DNA from: CAWCTB01 sp963798275 | GTDB lineage: Bacteria > Acidobacteriota > Terriglobia > Terriglobales > Acidobacteriaceae | Reading direction: 5' to 3' | DNA: 64,000 nucleotides | Assembly (NCBI GenBank): GCA_963798275.1 | Contig: CAWCTB010000025.1 | Span: 1 to 64,000 of the forward strand | In this document: piece after piece, positions 27,194-35,956 of the stretch | Position numbering within the stretch: position 1 is the first letter of the stretch | Layout: the number at the start of each line of letters is the position of its first letter | Program-made: the position numbers and the translations under genes | Notes under the pieces: model-generated | Database searches by the model: none | The model's input: only the letters and a program-made list of their open reading frames with translations | What the model was told of the DNA's origin: nothing

Positions 27194-28402
27194 ATGGCGG
27201 AGTACACGATTCGCATGGCCGACGAGCGTGGCCACCTGCTGGAGCAGGTGGAGAGCGGCGCGTCGGAGGGTGAAGTCCGAGACCGTTTTGCGCAAAAGGG
27301 TTTCCTGGTGTACTCGGTCAAGGCGCGGGGGCTGTTGGGCGCCGAAGGCGGGATGCCGCGGCGGCGCAAGATTAAGCAAGACCAGTTTCTAATTTTCAAC
27401 CAGCAGTTTGTTACTCTGATTCACGCCGGCCTGCCCATCATCCAGTCGCTCGAGTTGCTGATGAAGCGGCAGCGCAACCCGTTTTTCCGCTCGGTATTGC
27501 AGAACGTGCGGGACCGGGTGCGGGGCGGAGAACTACTTTCGCATGCGTTCGAAGAGCAGCACGTGTTCCCCAAGGTCTACACGACCACGCTGCTGGCGGG
27601 CGAGAAGAGCGGCAACCTGGAAGAAGTGATGGGGCGCTACATCGCGTTCCAGCGGTTGGCCGTAACCTTCCGTAAAAAGCTGACATCGTCACTGGTGTAC
27701 CCCACCCTGCTGGTAGTGATGCTGGTGGTGATGATGACCTTCCTCATTACCTATGTGGTGCCGCAGTTTGCCAGTCTGTATCGTCAACTCGACGTGCCCC
27801 TGCCGACCATGACCATGGTGATGCTTTCGATTGGCACCCACGCCCAGCAGTACGCGCCCTATGTGTTGGTGGCGGTGGTGGGGCTGGGTTTCCTGCTGTG
27901 GCGGTGGATGAAGGGCGATGCCGGAGCGACCTACATGGATCGGGTGAAGCTGAAGACGCCGCTGCTGGGCGGCATCTGGCTTAAGTATCAGGTGGCGGTG
28001 TTCGCGCGCATGTTGTCGACGCTTTTGTCGGGAGGCTTGCCCCTGGTTCCCGCATTGGAAACCGCGGGCGATTCCATGTCGAGCCGCCTGATAGCGCACG
28101 GCATCGAGAATGCCACGAAAAGGGTCCGCGAAGGCCAGACGCTGGCACGCAGCCTGGAAGCGCAGAAGGTGTTTCCCGAGATGTCGGTGGAGATGATCGA
28201 GGTCGGCGAAGCGACGGGGGCGCTGCCGGCCATGCTGAACTCGGTGGCCGAGTTCTACGAGGAAGATGTGCAAACCGCGCTGGCGACGGCGATGGCGCTG
28301 ATTGAGCCGGTCATCCTGGTAGTGATGGGAGTGGTAGTGGCATTTGTGTTGATTTCGCTCTATTTGCCGATCTTCAGCCTGGGAGTAGGGGCGATTCATT
28401 GA
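27194..28402 (+). CDS. pilC: Type IV pilus inner-membrane platform protein
   Basis: A 402-residue PilC/GspF family protein with the characteristic two repeated domains. The first begins FNQQFVTLIHAGLPIIQSLE, and the second FARMLSTLLSGGLPLVPALE. Three membrane helices are visible (TLLVVMLVVMMTFLITYVVP, YVLVAVVGLGFLLW and the C-terminal PVILVVMGVVVAFVLISLYL). It forms the membrane base that couples the PilB motor to pilin assembly. It opens the cluster pilC-pilB-pilM-pilN-pilO-pilP-pseudopilin. Confidence 0.93.
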   Translation: MAEYTIRMADERGHLLEQVESGASEGEVRDRFAQKGFLVYSVKARGLLGAEGGMPRRRKIKQDQFLIFNQQFVTLIHAGLPIIQSLELLMKRQRNPFFRSVLQNVRDRVRGGELLSHAFEEQHVFPKVYTTTLLAGEKSGNLEEVMGRYIAFQRLAVTFRKKLTSSLVYPTLLVVMLVVMMTFLITYVVPQFASLYRQLDVPLPTMTMVMLSIGTHAQQYAPYVLVAVVGLGFLLWRWMKGDAGATYMDRVKLKTPLLGGIWLKYQVAVFARMLSTLLSGGLPLVPALETAGDSMSSRLIAHGIENATKRVREGQTLARSLEAQKVFPEMSVEMIEVGEATGALPAMLNSVAEFYEEDVQTALATAMALIEPVILVVMGVVVAFVLISLYLPIFSLGVGAIH

Positions 28403-28413
28403 AGAAAGCTGTC

Positions 28414-28562
28414 AGCTATCAGCCGTCAGCTGCCAGCAAAGATACGCAGGCCGGGCCGCAGTCCTGCAGAACCGTGACTCCTGAAACTAGCGTTTCGACA
28501 AATGCGGATCTGGAAACAAGTGCAACTTATGTTGAAGTTGTGATGGCTGACGGCTGACAGCT
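28414..28562. repeat. Inverted repeat pair in the pilC-pilB gap
   Basis: AGCTATCAGCCGTCAGC at 28414-28430 is matched by an inverted copy with one difference at 28546-28562, about 115 bases apart. The whole pilC-pilB gap is occupied by this pair and no gene. It is a dispersed repeat rather than a terminator, as there is no T-run. Confidence 0.65.
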
Positions 28563-28599
28563 AAGAGCTCGGAATTGGCGACCGACAACAAGGGTTTCT

Positions 28600-30252
28600 A
28601 TGGCAGACAAGAAGTCTCTATTCGTAAACGGTGGCAACGGGAACGTTTTCACCACGGAGGATGAACTGGCGCAGGCGCAGGACGTAGCGCGGCGTTATCG
28701 CTGTGAGTTCGTCGATCTGAAGAGTTTTCACATTCAGCACGAGCTGTTCCGCAAGATCAAAGTCGACCTGATGTTCCGCTACAATTTTGTGCCGTTGCAG
28801 GAGACGCAGGATGGCCGCCTGGTGGTCGCCATCGCCGACCCCAGCCAACTGATGATGATCGACGAGATCAGCTTCCACCTAGGGCGGAGGATCATCACCA
28901 AGGTGGCGACACTTTCGCAGATCAACGACGTACTGAAAAAGACGGAGCAGTCGCAGCGTGTGCTGGAGGAAGCGGGCGAGAACTTCGCGCTCGACGTCAT
29001 CCGCGAAGACGAGAACTCCGACGAGACGATCTCGATCGAGAAGCTGACGGGCGAGCAGGATATCAGCCCGATCATCCGCCTGGTGGAGACGACGATCTTT
29101 ACCGCACTGCAGCGCCGGGCCAGCGACATCCACATCGAGACGCGGGACGACTCGGTGGTGATCAAGTACCGCATCGACGGGGTGCTGCAGCAGGCCATGC
29201 AGCCCATTGCGAAGGAGCACCACTCGACCATCATCTCGCGCATCAAGGTGATGAGCGAACTGGACATCTCGGAGCGCCGGGTACCGCAGGACGGCCGCTT
29301 CCGGGTGCGCTACAACGGGCGCTCGATCGACTTCCGGGTGTCGATCATGCCGTCGATCCACGGCGAAGACGCGGTGCTGCGCGTGCTCGACAAGGAGTCG
29401 ATGAGCGAGAAGTTTCACAAGCTCACCCTCGACGTGGTGGGCTTCAGCGACGACGACCTGCACAAGTTCCGGCGCTACATCAAAGAGCCATACGGCATGG
29501 TGCTGGTGACGGGGCCGACGGGTTCGGGCAAAACCACTACGCTGTACGCCGCGCTGAATGAGATCAAGAGCGACGAAGACAAGCTGATCACCATCGAAGA
29601 CCCGGTCGAGTACCAGATCGTGGGCATCACCCAGATTCCGGTGAACGAGAAGAAGGGGCTGACCTTCGCCCGCGGGCTGCGCTCGATTCTGCGTCACGAT
29701 CCCGACAAGATCATGGTGGGCGAAATCCGCGACACGGAAACGGCGCAGATCGGCATCAACGCAGCGCTGACCGGGCACCTGGTGTTCACCACCGTCCACG
29801 CCAACAACGTGGTGGACGTGATTGGACGCTTCCTGAACATGGGCGTCGAGCCGTACAACTTCGTGTCTTCGCTGAACTGCATCCTGGCGCAGCGGCTGGT
29901 GCGGTTGATCTGCGAGTTTTGCAAGAAACAGGTGCACCCCTCGGTCGAGGAACTGGAGGCCAGCGGCCTCGATCCGCAGGAGTGCGCGCAATTCCCTTTC
30001 TATGAGGGCGAGGGCTGCATCGAGTGCTCAGGCACCGGATTCCGCGGCCGGACGGCGATCCACGAACTGCTGGAGTTGACCGACAACGTGCGCGAGATGA
30101 TCCTGGCGAAGCGGCCGAGCAGCGAGATCCGGCGGGCGGCGCGGGAGGAGGGAATGCATTTCCTTCGCGAGTCGGCGCTTGATAGAGTGAAGCGTGGCCT
30201 GACAACGCTGAAGGAGATCAACAAAGTCACGTTCATCGAAACGACACGCTAG
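28600..30252 (+). CDS. pilB: Type IV pilus assembly ATPase (PilB/GspE family)
   Basis: A 550-residue assembly ATPase. The N-terminal MshEN-type domain (about 1-130) may bind c-di-GMP in relatives. It is followed by the N2 domain (ASDIHIETRDDSVVIKYRID) and the RecA-like motor with Walker A GPTGSGKTTT near 304-313, the Asp box (LITIEDPVEYQ), Walker B (IMVGEIRDTETA) and the His box (GHLVFTTVHANN). A tetracysteine zinc element (CEFCKKQ and CIECSGTGFRG) is present, typical of extension ATPases rather than PilT. It powers pilus extension or pseudopilus assembly. Confidence 0.95.
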   Translation: MADKKSLFVNGGNGNVFTTEDELAQAQDVARRYRCEFVDLKSFHIQHELFRKIKVDLMFRYNFVPLQETQDGRLVVAIADPSQLMMIDEISFHLGRRIITKVATLSQINDVLKKTEQSQRVLEEAGENFALDVIREDENSDETISIEKLTGEQDISPIIRLVETTIFTALQRRASDIHIETRDDSVVIKYRIDGVLQQAMQPIAKEHHSTIISRIKVMSELDISERRVPQDGRFRVRYNGRSIDFRVSIMPSIHGEDAVLRVLDKESMSEKFHKLTLDVVGFSDDDLHKFRRYIKEPYGMVLVTGPTGSGKTTTLYAALNEIKSDEDKLITIEDPVEYQIVGITQIPVNEKKGLTFARGLRSILRHDPDKIMVGEIRDTETAQIGINAALTGHLVFTTVHANNVVDVIGRFLNMGVEPYNFVSSLNCILAQRLVRLICEFCKKQVHPSVEELEASGLDPQECAQFPFYEGEGCIECSGTGFRGRTAIHELLELTDNVREMILAKRPSSEIRRAAREEGMHFLRESALDRVKRGLTTLKEINKVTFIETTR

Positions 30253-30255
30253 GAC

Positions 30256-31143
30256 ATGGTATCCACCCACATTCCGCGGCCCCGAGTAGCCTGCGAAGTT
30301 ACCGCCGAACGCGTGATTGCGGCGCGGTCCCCAGACAAGGGACAGATATTGGAATCGGTAACCGCGGTAAGCCTGGCAGAGGGCGCGGTAGCGCCCGGGT
30401 TGCAGCAGGTCAACGTGGCTTCCCGTGAGACGCTGGTTTCAGCGTTGCGAAGCGCTCTGGCGGAGGTTGCCGGACGCTCGCGCGACGTCACCCTGGTGAT
30501 ACCTGACGCGACCACCCGCATCATGCTGCTGGACTTCGACACCATGCCGGAGAAGGCGGAGGATGCCGAAGCGGTGGTGCGCTTCCGGCTGAAGAAGTCG
30601 TTGCCGTTCGACGTGGATCAGTCGTCGGTGTCGTTTGACCGGCAAGCGGCGAGCGGAGGGGTGCGGGTGGTGGCAGCGGTGACGCCGCGCAGCGTCATCG
30701 AGGAGTATGAATCGGCGGCGCGCGAGGCGGGCTACAATCCCGGAACCGTGCTGCCGTCGATGGTTGCCGCGCTCGGCCTAGTGGACGCGTCGCGTCCCAC
30801 AATGATCATCAAGGTGGAGCAGGGGACGACGACGTTTGCCATCGCCGATCAGAACCAGTTGCTGCTGTATCGCGCGCTGGAAAATGGCGGCGCCGCGGTC
30901 ACGGGTGAGTCGCTGGCGGAGGACGTGAATACGTCGCTGGTGTACTTCGAGGACCGCTATCAGGTCAGCGTCGAGCGCGTGCTGGTGGCGGGTGTGCAGT
31001 CGGCGCAGGCGTTGCTGGCGGCCTTTAACGAGAATGCAGGAGTGCGGGTGGAAGAACTGGTTTCGAGCGGCATGGCAGGAGTGGCCGCGGGAGATGTGTC
31101 GCGGTCGGCGCTCGCCGGAGTGGCCGGGGCCCTGGTTTCCTGA
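30256..31143 (+). CDS. pilM: Pilus assembly protein PilM (actin-like ATPase)
   Basis: A 295-residue cytoplasmic protein with FtsA/actin-like segments: VACEVTAERVIAARS at the N-terminus, VRFRLKKSLPFDVDQSSVSF (the PilM-like 1C domain), ALGLVDASRPTMIIKVEQGT and a C-terminal VLVAGVQSAQALLAAFNENA. PilM sits below the inner membrane and binds the PilN tail. It starts 3 bases after the pilB stop and its stop overlaps the pilN start (TGATG), so the operon is tightly coupled. It is somewhat shorter and more divergent than Thermus or Pseudomonas PilM. Confidence 0.85.
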   Translation: MVSTHIPRPRVACEVTAERVIAARSPDKGQILESVTAVSLAEGAVAPGLQQVNVASRETLVSALRSALAEVAGRSRDVTLVIPDATTRIMLLDFDTMPEKAEDAEAVVRFRLKKSLPFDVDQSSVSFDRQAASGGVRVVAAVTPRSVIEEYESAAREAGYNPGTVLPSMVAALGLVDASRPTMIIKVEQGTTTFAIADQNQLLLYRALENGGAAVTGESLAEDVNTSLVYFEDRYQVSVERVLVAGVQSAQALLAAFNENAGVRVEELVSSGMAGVAAGDVSRSALAGVAGALVS

Positions 31144-31853
31144 TGCGCCTCAACATCAATCTCGCAACCCAGCGCTACGAAGTCGCGCAGCACTTTCTGC
31201 AGCGCATGCGGGCGCTGGTGGGAGGGCTAGCGCTGCTGGCGATCCTGCTGGCGAGTTACATTCTGTATCAGCGGGCGCAGACGCGGGACATCGACGCCAA
31301 GATCGCACAGGCGCGGCAAGAGATCGACACTCTCGACAACGAGAAGGCCCAGGCCCAGGCCCTCCTCAACAAGCCAGCGAACCGCGAGGTGGCCGACGAC
31401 TCGCACTTCCTCAATGAGTTGTTCGCGCGCAAGTCGCTGTCGTGGACGCGGGTCTTCACGGAGATGGAGAGGCTGATGCCTCCGAACATTCACGTGGTCT
31501 CGATGAAGCCCGACTACACCAAGGACAACCAGTTGATGCTGCACATGGTGGTGGCGACCGACGATCGCAGCCGCGCCGTGGAACTGGTGAGGCTGATGGA
31601 GAAGTCGAACCACTTTGGGTCGCCGCAGGTGGTGGCCGAGAACGTCACCACCAACTCGTCTGACCAGGGCGCGGGGCCGGGAAACATCCAGTTCGATATT
31701 GCCGCGCTGTACCTTCCGTATGCGCAGGACTTGCCGGAGAAGCAGAACGGAGCACAGCCGCAAAAGCCGGGCGCTTCTGCCGAAAAGACAGAGGCCACGG
31801 CTGCAAAACCGGTTGAGGCGACTACCGCCCAAAGCGGCGGAGGCAAACGCTGA
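31143..31853 (+). CDS. pilN: Pilus assembly protein PilN
   Basis: A 236-residue bitopic membrane protein. It begins MRLNINLATQRYEVAQHF, the PilN signature (NLL/NIN-type motif that docks PilM). It has one membrane helix (ALVGGLALLAILLASYILY), a coiled coil (IDAKIAQARQEIDTLDNEKA) and a ferredoxin-like periplasmic domain (WTRVFTEMERLMPPNIHVVS). The C-terminal 50 residues are Ala/Pro/Lys-rich and probably disordered. It overlaps both neighbours by one base (TGATG junctions). It forms the PilMNOP alignment complex. Confidence 0.87.
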   Translation: MRLNINLATQRYEVAQHFLQRMRALVGGLALLAILLASYILYQRAQTRDIDAKIAQARQEIDTLDNEKAQAQALLNKPANREVADDSHFLNELFARKSLSWTRVFTEMERLMPPNIHVVSMKPDYTKDNQLMLHMVVATDDRSRAVELVRLMEKSNHFGSPQVVAENVTTNSSDQGAGPGNIQFDIAALYLPYAQDLPEKQNGAQPQKPGASAEKTEATAAKPVEATTAQSGGGKR

Positions 31854-32395
31854 TGGCGACGATTCGCGAAGTGCGCAAGACGCTCATGCCGGTGGTGATT
31901 GGGCTGTCGGTACTGATCGTGGCCTGCATCGTCTATATGTTGTCGCCTGCAGGCCGCTCGCGGCAGACCCGCGAAAATGAATACCAGCTCCTCCAGACCC
32001 AGGTGCTGGCCACGCGCAAAGACGTGCTGCCAACCCGCGGCATGGACGGCAAGCTGAAACAGGCCTCCACCGACATAGGCGGGTTTTATGCTCAGCGCTT
32101 CCCCGCGCATTATTCGGTAGTAGCGGAAGAGTTGGGCAAGCTAGCAACGCAAACCGGGGTGAAATTTGCGGCGCTGAAGTATGACAACAAGGATGCACCG
32201 GTTGAGGGATTGCGCAAGCTGAACATCGATGTGACGCTGTCGGGCGACTACCTGCAGGAAGTGAAGTTCATCAACGCACTGGAGCGCGACAAGATATTCT
32301 TCCTGGTGGATAGCGTCGCCTTAGGCGAGCAGCAAGGGGTCGTGCGGCTGCAGTTGAAGCTGGAAACCTATTTGCGGACCGGAGCTGTTTCCTAG
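31853..32395 (+). CDS. pilO: Pilus assembly protein PilO
   Basis: A 180-residue bitopic protein: cytoplasmic MATIREVRKTLMP, a membrane helix (VVIGLSVLIVACIVYMLSPA), a coiled-coil segment, and a periplasmic ferredoxin-like fold (LATQTGVKFAALKYDNKDAP, LNIDVTLSGDYLQEVKFINA). It pairs with PilN. It is coupled to pilN (TGATG) and its TAG stop overlaps the GTG start of the next gene. Confidence 0.85.
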   Translation: MATIREVRKTLMPVVIGLSVLIVACIVYMLSPAGRSRQTRENEYQLLQTQVLATRKDVLPTRGMDGKLKQASTDIGGFYAQRFPAHYSVVAEELGKLATQTGVKFAALKYDNKDAPVEGLRKLNIDVTLSGDYLQEVKFINALERDKIFFLVDSVALGEQQGVVRLQLKLETYLRTGAVS

Positions 32396-33003
32396 TGAAG
32401 ATCGGGACCGAGAACAAGACGAAGACCATTCTGGCCGCAGGGCTGGGAATCCTGGCCCTGTTCATGGTCTATCGCGCGTTCCGCGGCGACGAGGAAACGC
32501 CAGCCCCGCAGACCGCTGCGGCAAAGGTTCCGGCCTCGACCGGGAGCACAGCGACGTCCGCGATTGCCCCTCCCCGCGCGGCTACTAGTAATGCGCGCAA
32601 CGCGCCGCACGCTCTGCTGGCGCAGACCCTGGACCCGACCCTGCGCTTTGACCTGCTGAAGTCGAGTGAGGAAGTGAGCTACACAGGTTCGGGGCGCGAC
32701 ATCTTTCGTTCGCAGCCGCCACCGCCGCCGGTGCCGAAAGTTGTCGCGCCGGTGGTCGACACTAGCAAGCCACCGCCTCCGCCGCCCCCTCCGCCCATCA
32801 ACCTTAAGTTCTACGGCTTTGCCAGCCGCAAAGGCGGCGGCGACAAGAGCATCTTCTTGTCTTCGGGCGACGATATCTTCATCGCCAAGGAGGGGCAGAT
32901 TGTGAACCGTCGCTACAAGATTGTGAAGGTGAATCCCACTTCGATCGACGTGGAAGACGTGCTCACCAACAACCGGCAAACCATCTACCTGACGACTGGG
33001 TAA
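32395..33003 (+). CDS. pilP: Pilus assembly protein PilP-like
   Basis: A 202-residue protein starting at GTG 32395 (TAGTG overlap with pilO). It has an N-terminal membrane helix (TILAAGLGILALFMVYRAF) instead of a lipobox, a long Ala/Pro-rich linker with a polyproline run near 125-140, and a C-terminal beta domain (PINLKFYGFASRKGGGDKSI, FLSSGDDIFIAKEGQIVNRR, YKIVKVNPTSIDVEDVLTNN) that matches the PilP/GspC homology-region fold. It links the PilMNO platform to the secretin. No secretin (pilQ) gene follows in this window. Confidence 0.75.
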   Translation: MKIGTENKTKTILAAGLGILALFMVYRAFRGDEETPAPQTAAAKVPASTGSTATSAIAPPRAATSNARNAPHALLAQTLDPTLRFDLLKSSEEVSYTGSGRDIFRSQPPPPPVPKVVAPVVDTSKPPPPPPPPPINLKFYGFASRKGGGDKSIFLSSGDDIFIAKEGQIVNRRYKIVKVNPTSIDVEDVLTNNRQTIYLTTG

Positions 33004-33017
33004 CGTAGTACAGCGGT

Positions 33018-34121
33018 ATGCGGAACAGCATCTTCAGCAACGCAAATCCTCAATCACCACCGGCAGCCTGCGTCGCGTCGCGGCGGCGTCGCGACAGCGG
33101 CCACCTGTTGCTGGCGATCCTGCTGATGATGGCGCTGATGGTGGTTGCGGCGATGTATGTGGCGCCGCGGCTGGTGCAGCAGATCAAGCGCGACCGCGAA
33201 GAGGAGATGATCCACCGTGGAACCGAGTACGCGCGCGCCATTAAGAAGTACTACAAGAAATTCGGCAGCTATCCGGCTAGCCTGGAACAGCTGGAGAACA
33301 CCAACCAGATTCGTTTCCTTCGCAAACGCTACAAGGATCCGCTGACGAAAGATGGCAAGTGGACCCTGTTGCACTACGGCGACGTGGCTGCGGTGCTCGG
33401 GCAGGGCAATGCGGGCATTCCCGCAGCGGCATTGGCGAGCCAGGGGCAGCAAAGCCCCGGGACCTCGATGCTGCAGAGCAATCCGGTGGTTCAGGGTGGA
33501 GCGATGACGCCAGGCCAGGTCTCGACCAGCGGCGGCATGCAAGGCGCACTGGTCCCAGGAGGAGCCGCTGGGACTGGTCAACAGACGGGCGGTGCGGGCA
33601 TCTCGGGAGTGCAGGCCAGCCCGACAACGCCAGGGGGAGCGCAGGGCAATAGCCAGTTCGGTAGTGCATTCACCGTAGGATCGGACGATTCGAGCACGGC
33701 GGGTGGAGCGTCCAGCAACACGCCCGGAACGGCAGGCGCTGGTACCGGCCCTGGCATTACCGGCGGTCAGCCCTTCGGCGGCGGCGCGATCGTGGGCGTA
33801 GCCAGCATCAGCAAAGACCCGACCATCCGGGTATACAACAAGAAGAAGACGTACAACGAGTGGCAGTTCATCTACAACCCGTTGATGGACCAAACCAATA
33901 CCTTGTTGCGCGGGCCGTACTCGCCGACCATGATCAGCAACACCAACATCGGCACGCCGGCCGGCCAGTTGAACCAGGGCCCCCAAGGCAGCCAACAGCA
34001 GAGCCCGTTCGGGCAGCAGAACAATAGTGGCTTCGGCAACCAGCCCAGCTCCGGTACTCAGCCGCCGCAGCCGGCACCGCAGCAGATGACGCCAAGCAAA
34101 CAGTACCCTCCGGAACAGTAG
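33018..34121 (+). CDS. Pseudopilin-like protein with Gly/Gln-rich insert
   Basis: A 367-residue protein. A basic leader (RRRRDSG) precedes a hydrophobic helix (HLLLAILLMMALMVVAAMYV), then a pseudopilin-like alpha/beta part (YARAIKKYYKKFGSYPASLE, RYKDPLTKDGKW) as in GspG-type proteins. Two features are odd: after the Gly the sequence is HLLLA, so the Glu5 of normal pilins is missing, and about 150 residues of Gly/Gln/Ser/Thr low complexity separate the pilin part from a second conserved block (RVYNKKKTYNEWQFIYNPLM). It closes the pilus operon, 14 bases after pilP. Probably a specialised minor pseudopilin; cleavage by PilD is uncertain. Confidence 0.7.
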   Translation: MRNSIFSNANPQSPPAACVASRRRRDSGHLLLAILLMMALMVVAAMYVAPRLVQQIKRDREEEMIHRGTEYARAIKKYYKKFGSYPASLEQLENTNQIRFLRKRYKDPLTKDGKWTLLHYGDVAAVLGQGNAGIPAAALASQGQQSPGTSMLQSNPVVQGGAMTPGQVSTSGGMQGALVPGGAAGTGQQTGGAGISGVQASPTTPGGAQGNSQFGSAFTVGSDDSSTAGGASSNTPGTAGAGTGPGITGGQPFGGGAIVGVASISKDPTIRVYNKKKTYNEWQFIYNPLMDQTNTLLRGPYSPTMISNTNIGTPAGQLNQGPQGSQQQSPFGQQNNSGFGNQPSSGTQPPQPAPQQMTPSKQYPPEQ

Positions 34122-34203
34122 AAACCATAGCAATTAGCTCCTACGAGTCGCCTACCAGCTCCGCTGTGCAGTCAAGAGCTCGTTGCTAACAGCTGACCGC
34201 TAC

Positions 34204-35253
34204 TCAATTCCGGTTGGTGAATTCCACCAGCAATTCAAGGCGCTGGCGGGCGTGGCCGCTGTCGATGGCGTAGGCGGCGAGAGGGATGGCTTCGCTGATG
34301 TGGTCGGCATGTCCGGCTGCGACCAGCGAGGCGGCCGCATTCAGCAGAACCACATCGCGGCGGCTGGAGCGCTCGCCGTTGAGGATGTGGCGAATGATAG
34401 TCGCGTTTTGGGCCGCGTCACCGCCCTCGATTTCGCTCAGCGGAGCCCGGCGCAGCCCGAAGTCTTCCGGCGTAACTTCGTACGAGTGCACGTTGCCGTC
34501 GCGAACCTCGGCGATCTTGGTGGGGCCGGTGATGGTGATCTCGTCGAGGCCGTCGCGGCCGTGGACCACGAAGGCGCGGCGCAGGCCAAGCTCGCGCAGA
34601 GCTTCTGCCAGTTTATCGACCAGGTCTGCCGAATACACCCCCACCACTTGTGCCGAGGCGTGCGCCGGATTGGTCAGCGGCCCCAGCAGGTTAAAGACGG
34701 TACGCAAGCGTAATTCGCGACGAACCGGCTGCACGTACTTCATGGCCGTGTGCATGGAGGGGGCAAACAAAAAGGCGATGCCGGTCTCCCGCAGGCAGGC
34801 GGCAATGCGCGAGGGCGGGAGGTTGATATTCACGCCCAGCGCTTCGATGACGTCGGCCGAGCCGCACCGGGAACTGATGCTGCGGTTACCGTGCTTGGCT
34901 ACGCGCACACCTGCTCCAGCGGCGGCGAGGGCCGTGGCAGTCGATATGTTGAAGGTGCCACTGGTGTCGCCACCAGTGCCGCAGGTGTCGACCAGCGCGT
35001 CGCGGCCGGTGCCGCTGACGTCGAGCGCCTCGCCGTCGGCGTTCTGCAGCGGCGTGGCGGCGGCGCGGATGGCCTGGGCGAAGCCGACGATCTCCTCAAC
35101 TGTCTCGCCCTTCATGTGCAGAGCGACCAGCAGAGCGCCGATCTGTGACTCCGTGGCCTGGCCAGCGAGGATTTCCGCCATGACCGCACGCGCCTGGTTG
35201 CGGGTGAGCGAGGAGCCGTGGTTCGCGATCATGTGCAGCGCGTCGAGGATCAT
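34204..35253 (-). CDS. trpD: Anthranilate phosphoribosyltransferase
   Basis: A 349-residue enzyme of normal length from ATG 35253. The PRPP-binding loop DTCGTGGDTSGTFNISTATA, KHGNRSISSRCGSADVIEAL, and FNLLGPLTNPAHA with FVVHGRDGLDEITITGPT are diagnostic. It joins anthranilate and PRPP in tryptophan synthesis. It stands alone; no other trp genes are nearby. The sequence upstream of 35253 in the same frame has no resemblance to the family. Confidence 0.95.
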   Translation of the reverse strand: MILDALHMIANHGSSLTRNQARAVMAEILAGQATESQIGALLVALHMKGETVEEIVGFAQAIRAAATPLQNADGEALDVSGTGRDALVDTCGTGGDTSGTFNISTATALAAAGAGVRVAKHGNRSISSRCGSADVIEALGVNINLPPSRIAACLRETGIAFLFAPSMHTAMKYVQPVRRELRLRTVFNLLGPLTNPAHASAQVVGVYSADLVDKLAEALRELGLRRAFVVHGRDGLDEITITGPTKIAEVRDGNVHSYEVTPEDFGLRRAPLSEIEGGDAAQNATIIRHILNGERSSRRDVVLLNAAASLVAAGHADHISEAIPLAAYAIDSGHARQRLELLVEFTNRN

Positions 35254-35416
35254 GCGGCAACAGCGAGCAATCGGTATTTCATGGCTATAAGGACAGAGTA
35301 GCATCCGGCGCTGAGCGGCGAGACCTCGGACGCCAGCTAACGGATACCGACGGCTGGAGTGCCGCACGGAACCATCGACCCGAAAACCGAGCGCCTTAGC
35401 GTCGGTCCGGCCTCTC

Positions 35417-35806
35417 TCACTCGTGGGTATGCCGCTCCGGCATGCCCAGGCTGCGAACCGTGTCATTTTCGAAATCGAATTCGATCAACACCGCAGCTTC
35501 GTCGCCCTCGACCCAGCCATCGTGTCCAGGCTCGATAGCGACAACCTGCGGCGCCGCGAACTCGACCACGCATCCATCCGCAAACTCCATGTGAATGCGC
35601 CCGCGCGCCAGAAATCCTACGTGCGCATGCATACAGAAATCGGAGCCGACGATAGGCTTCATGTGGGTCGACCAGCGAAAGCCCGGCGGATAGACCACGC
35701 GCTTGACCCGGGCATTGCCAACCGGCGTAATGTCCATCTGCACGCCGCCCACTTCCCGGTGCTCGGCTCCCTTGATCGGTGCCAGGAGAGGATCGCTTAT
35801 GCTCAT
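35417..35806 (-). CDS. Cupin-domain protein
   Basis: A 129-residue small beta-barrel protein. The first cupin motif region is GSDFCMHAHVGFLARGRIHM (His-x-His then Gly), followed by a typical VVEFAAPQVVAIEPGHDGWV turn with a Pro/Gly metal-loop His. It is a single-domain cupin that probably binds a metal, and could act as a small-molecule enzyme or sensor. Substrate unknown. It is divergent from the membrane protein gene at 35957. Confidence 0.75.
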   Translation of the reverse strand: MSISDPLLAPIKGAEHREVGGVQMDITPVGNARVKRVVYPPGFRWSTHMKPIVGSDFCMHAHVGFLARGRIHMEFADGCVVEFAAPQVVAIEPGHDGWVEGDEAAVLIEFDFENDTVRSLGMPERHTHE

Positions 35807-35956
35807 GAATGGCCTCCAGAGCGCGGCGGCGCATCGCCCACTCGCCTACCTGCGCACCATCGAGGATAAGCCCGAACGTCAAGGACTCCGCTGGCCTCGT
35901 AGTTCTGCCAGTTGATGCACCCCCGTGCCTCTCTTTACACTGCGGTCGAGAAGCCT

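Noticed and set aside
34204..35466. A longer trpD reading frame starting at 35466
   Set aside because: The first 71 residues have no resemblance to TrpD and overlap the cupin gene; ATG 35253 gives the normal length.
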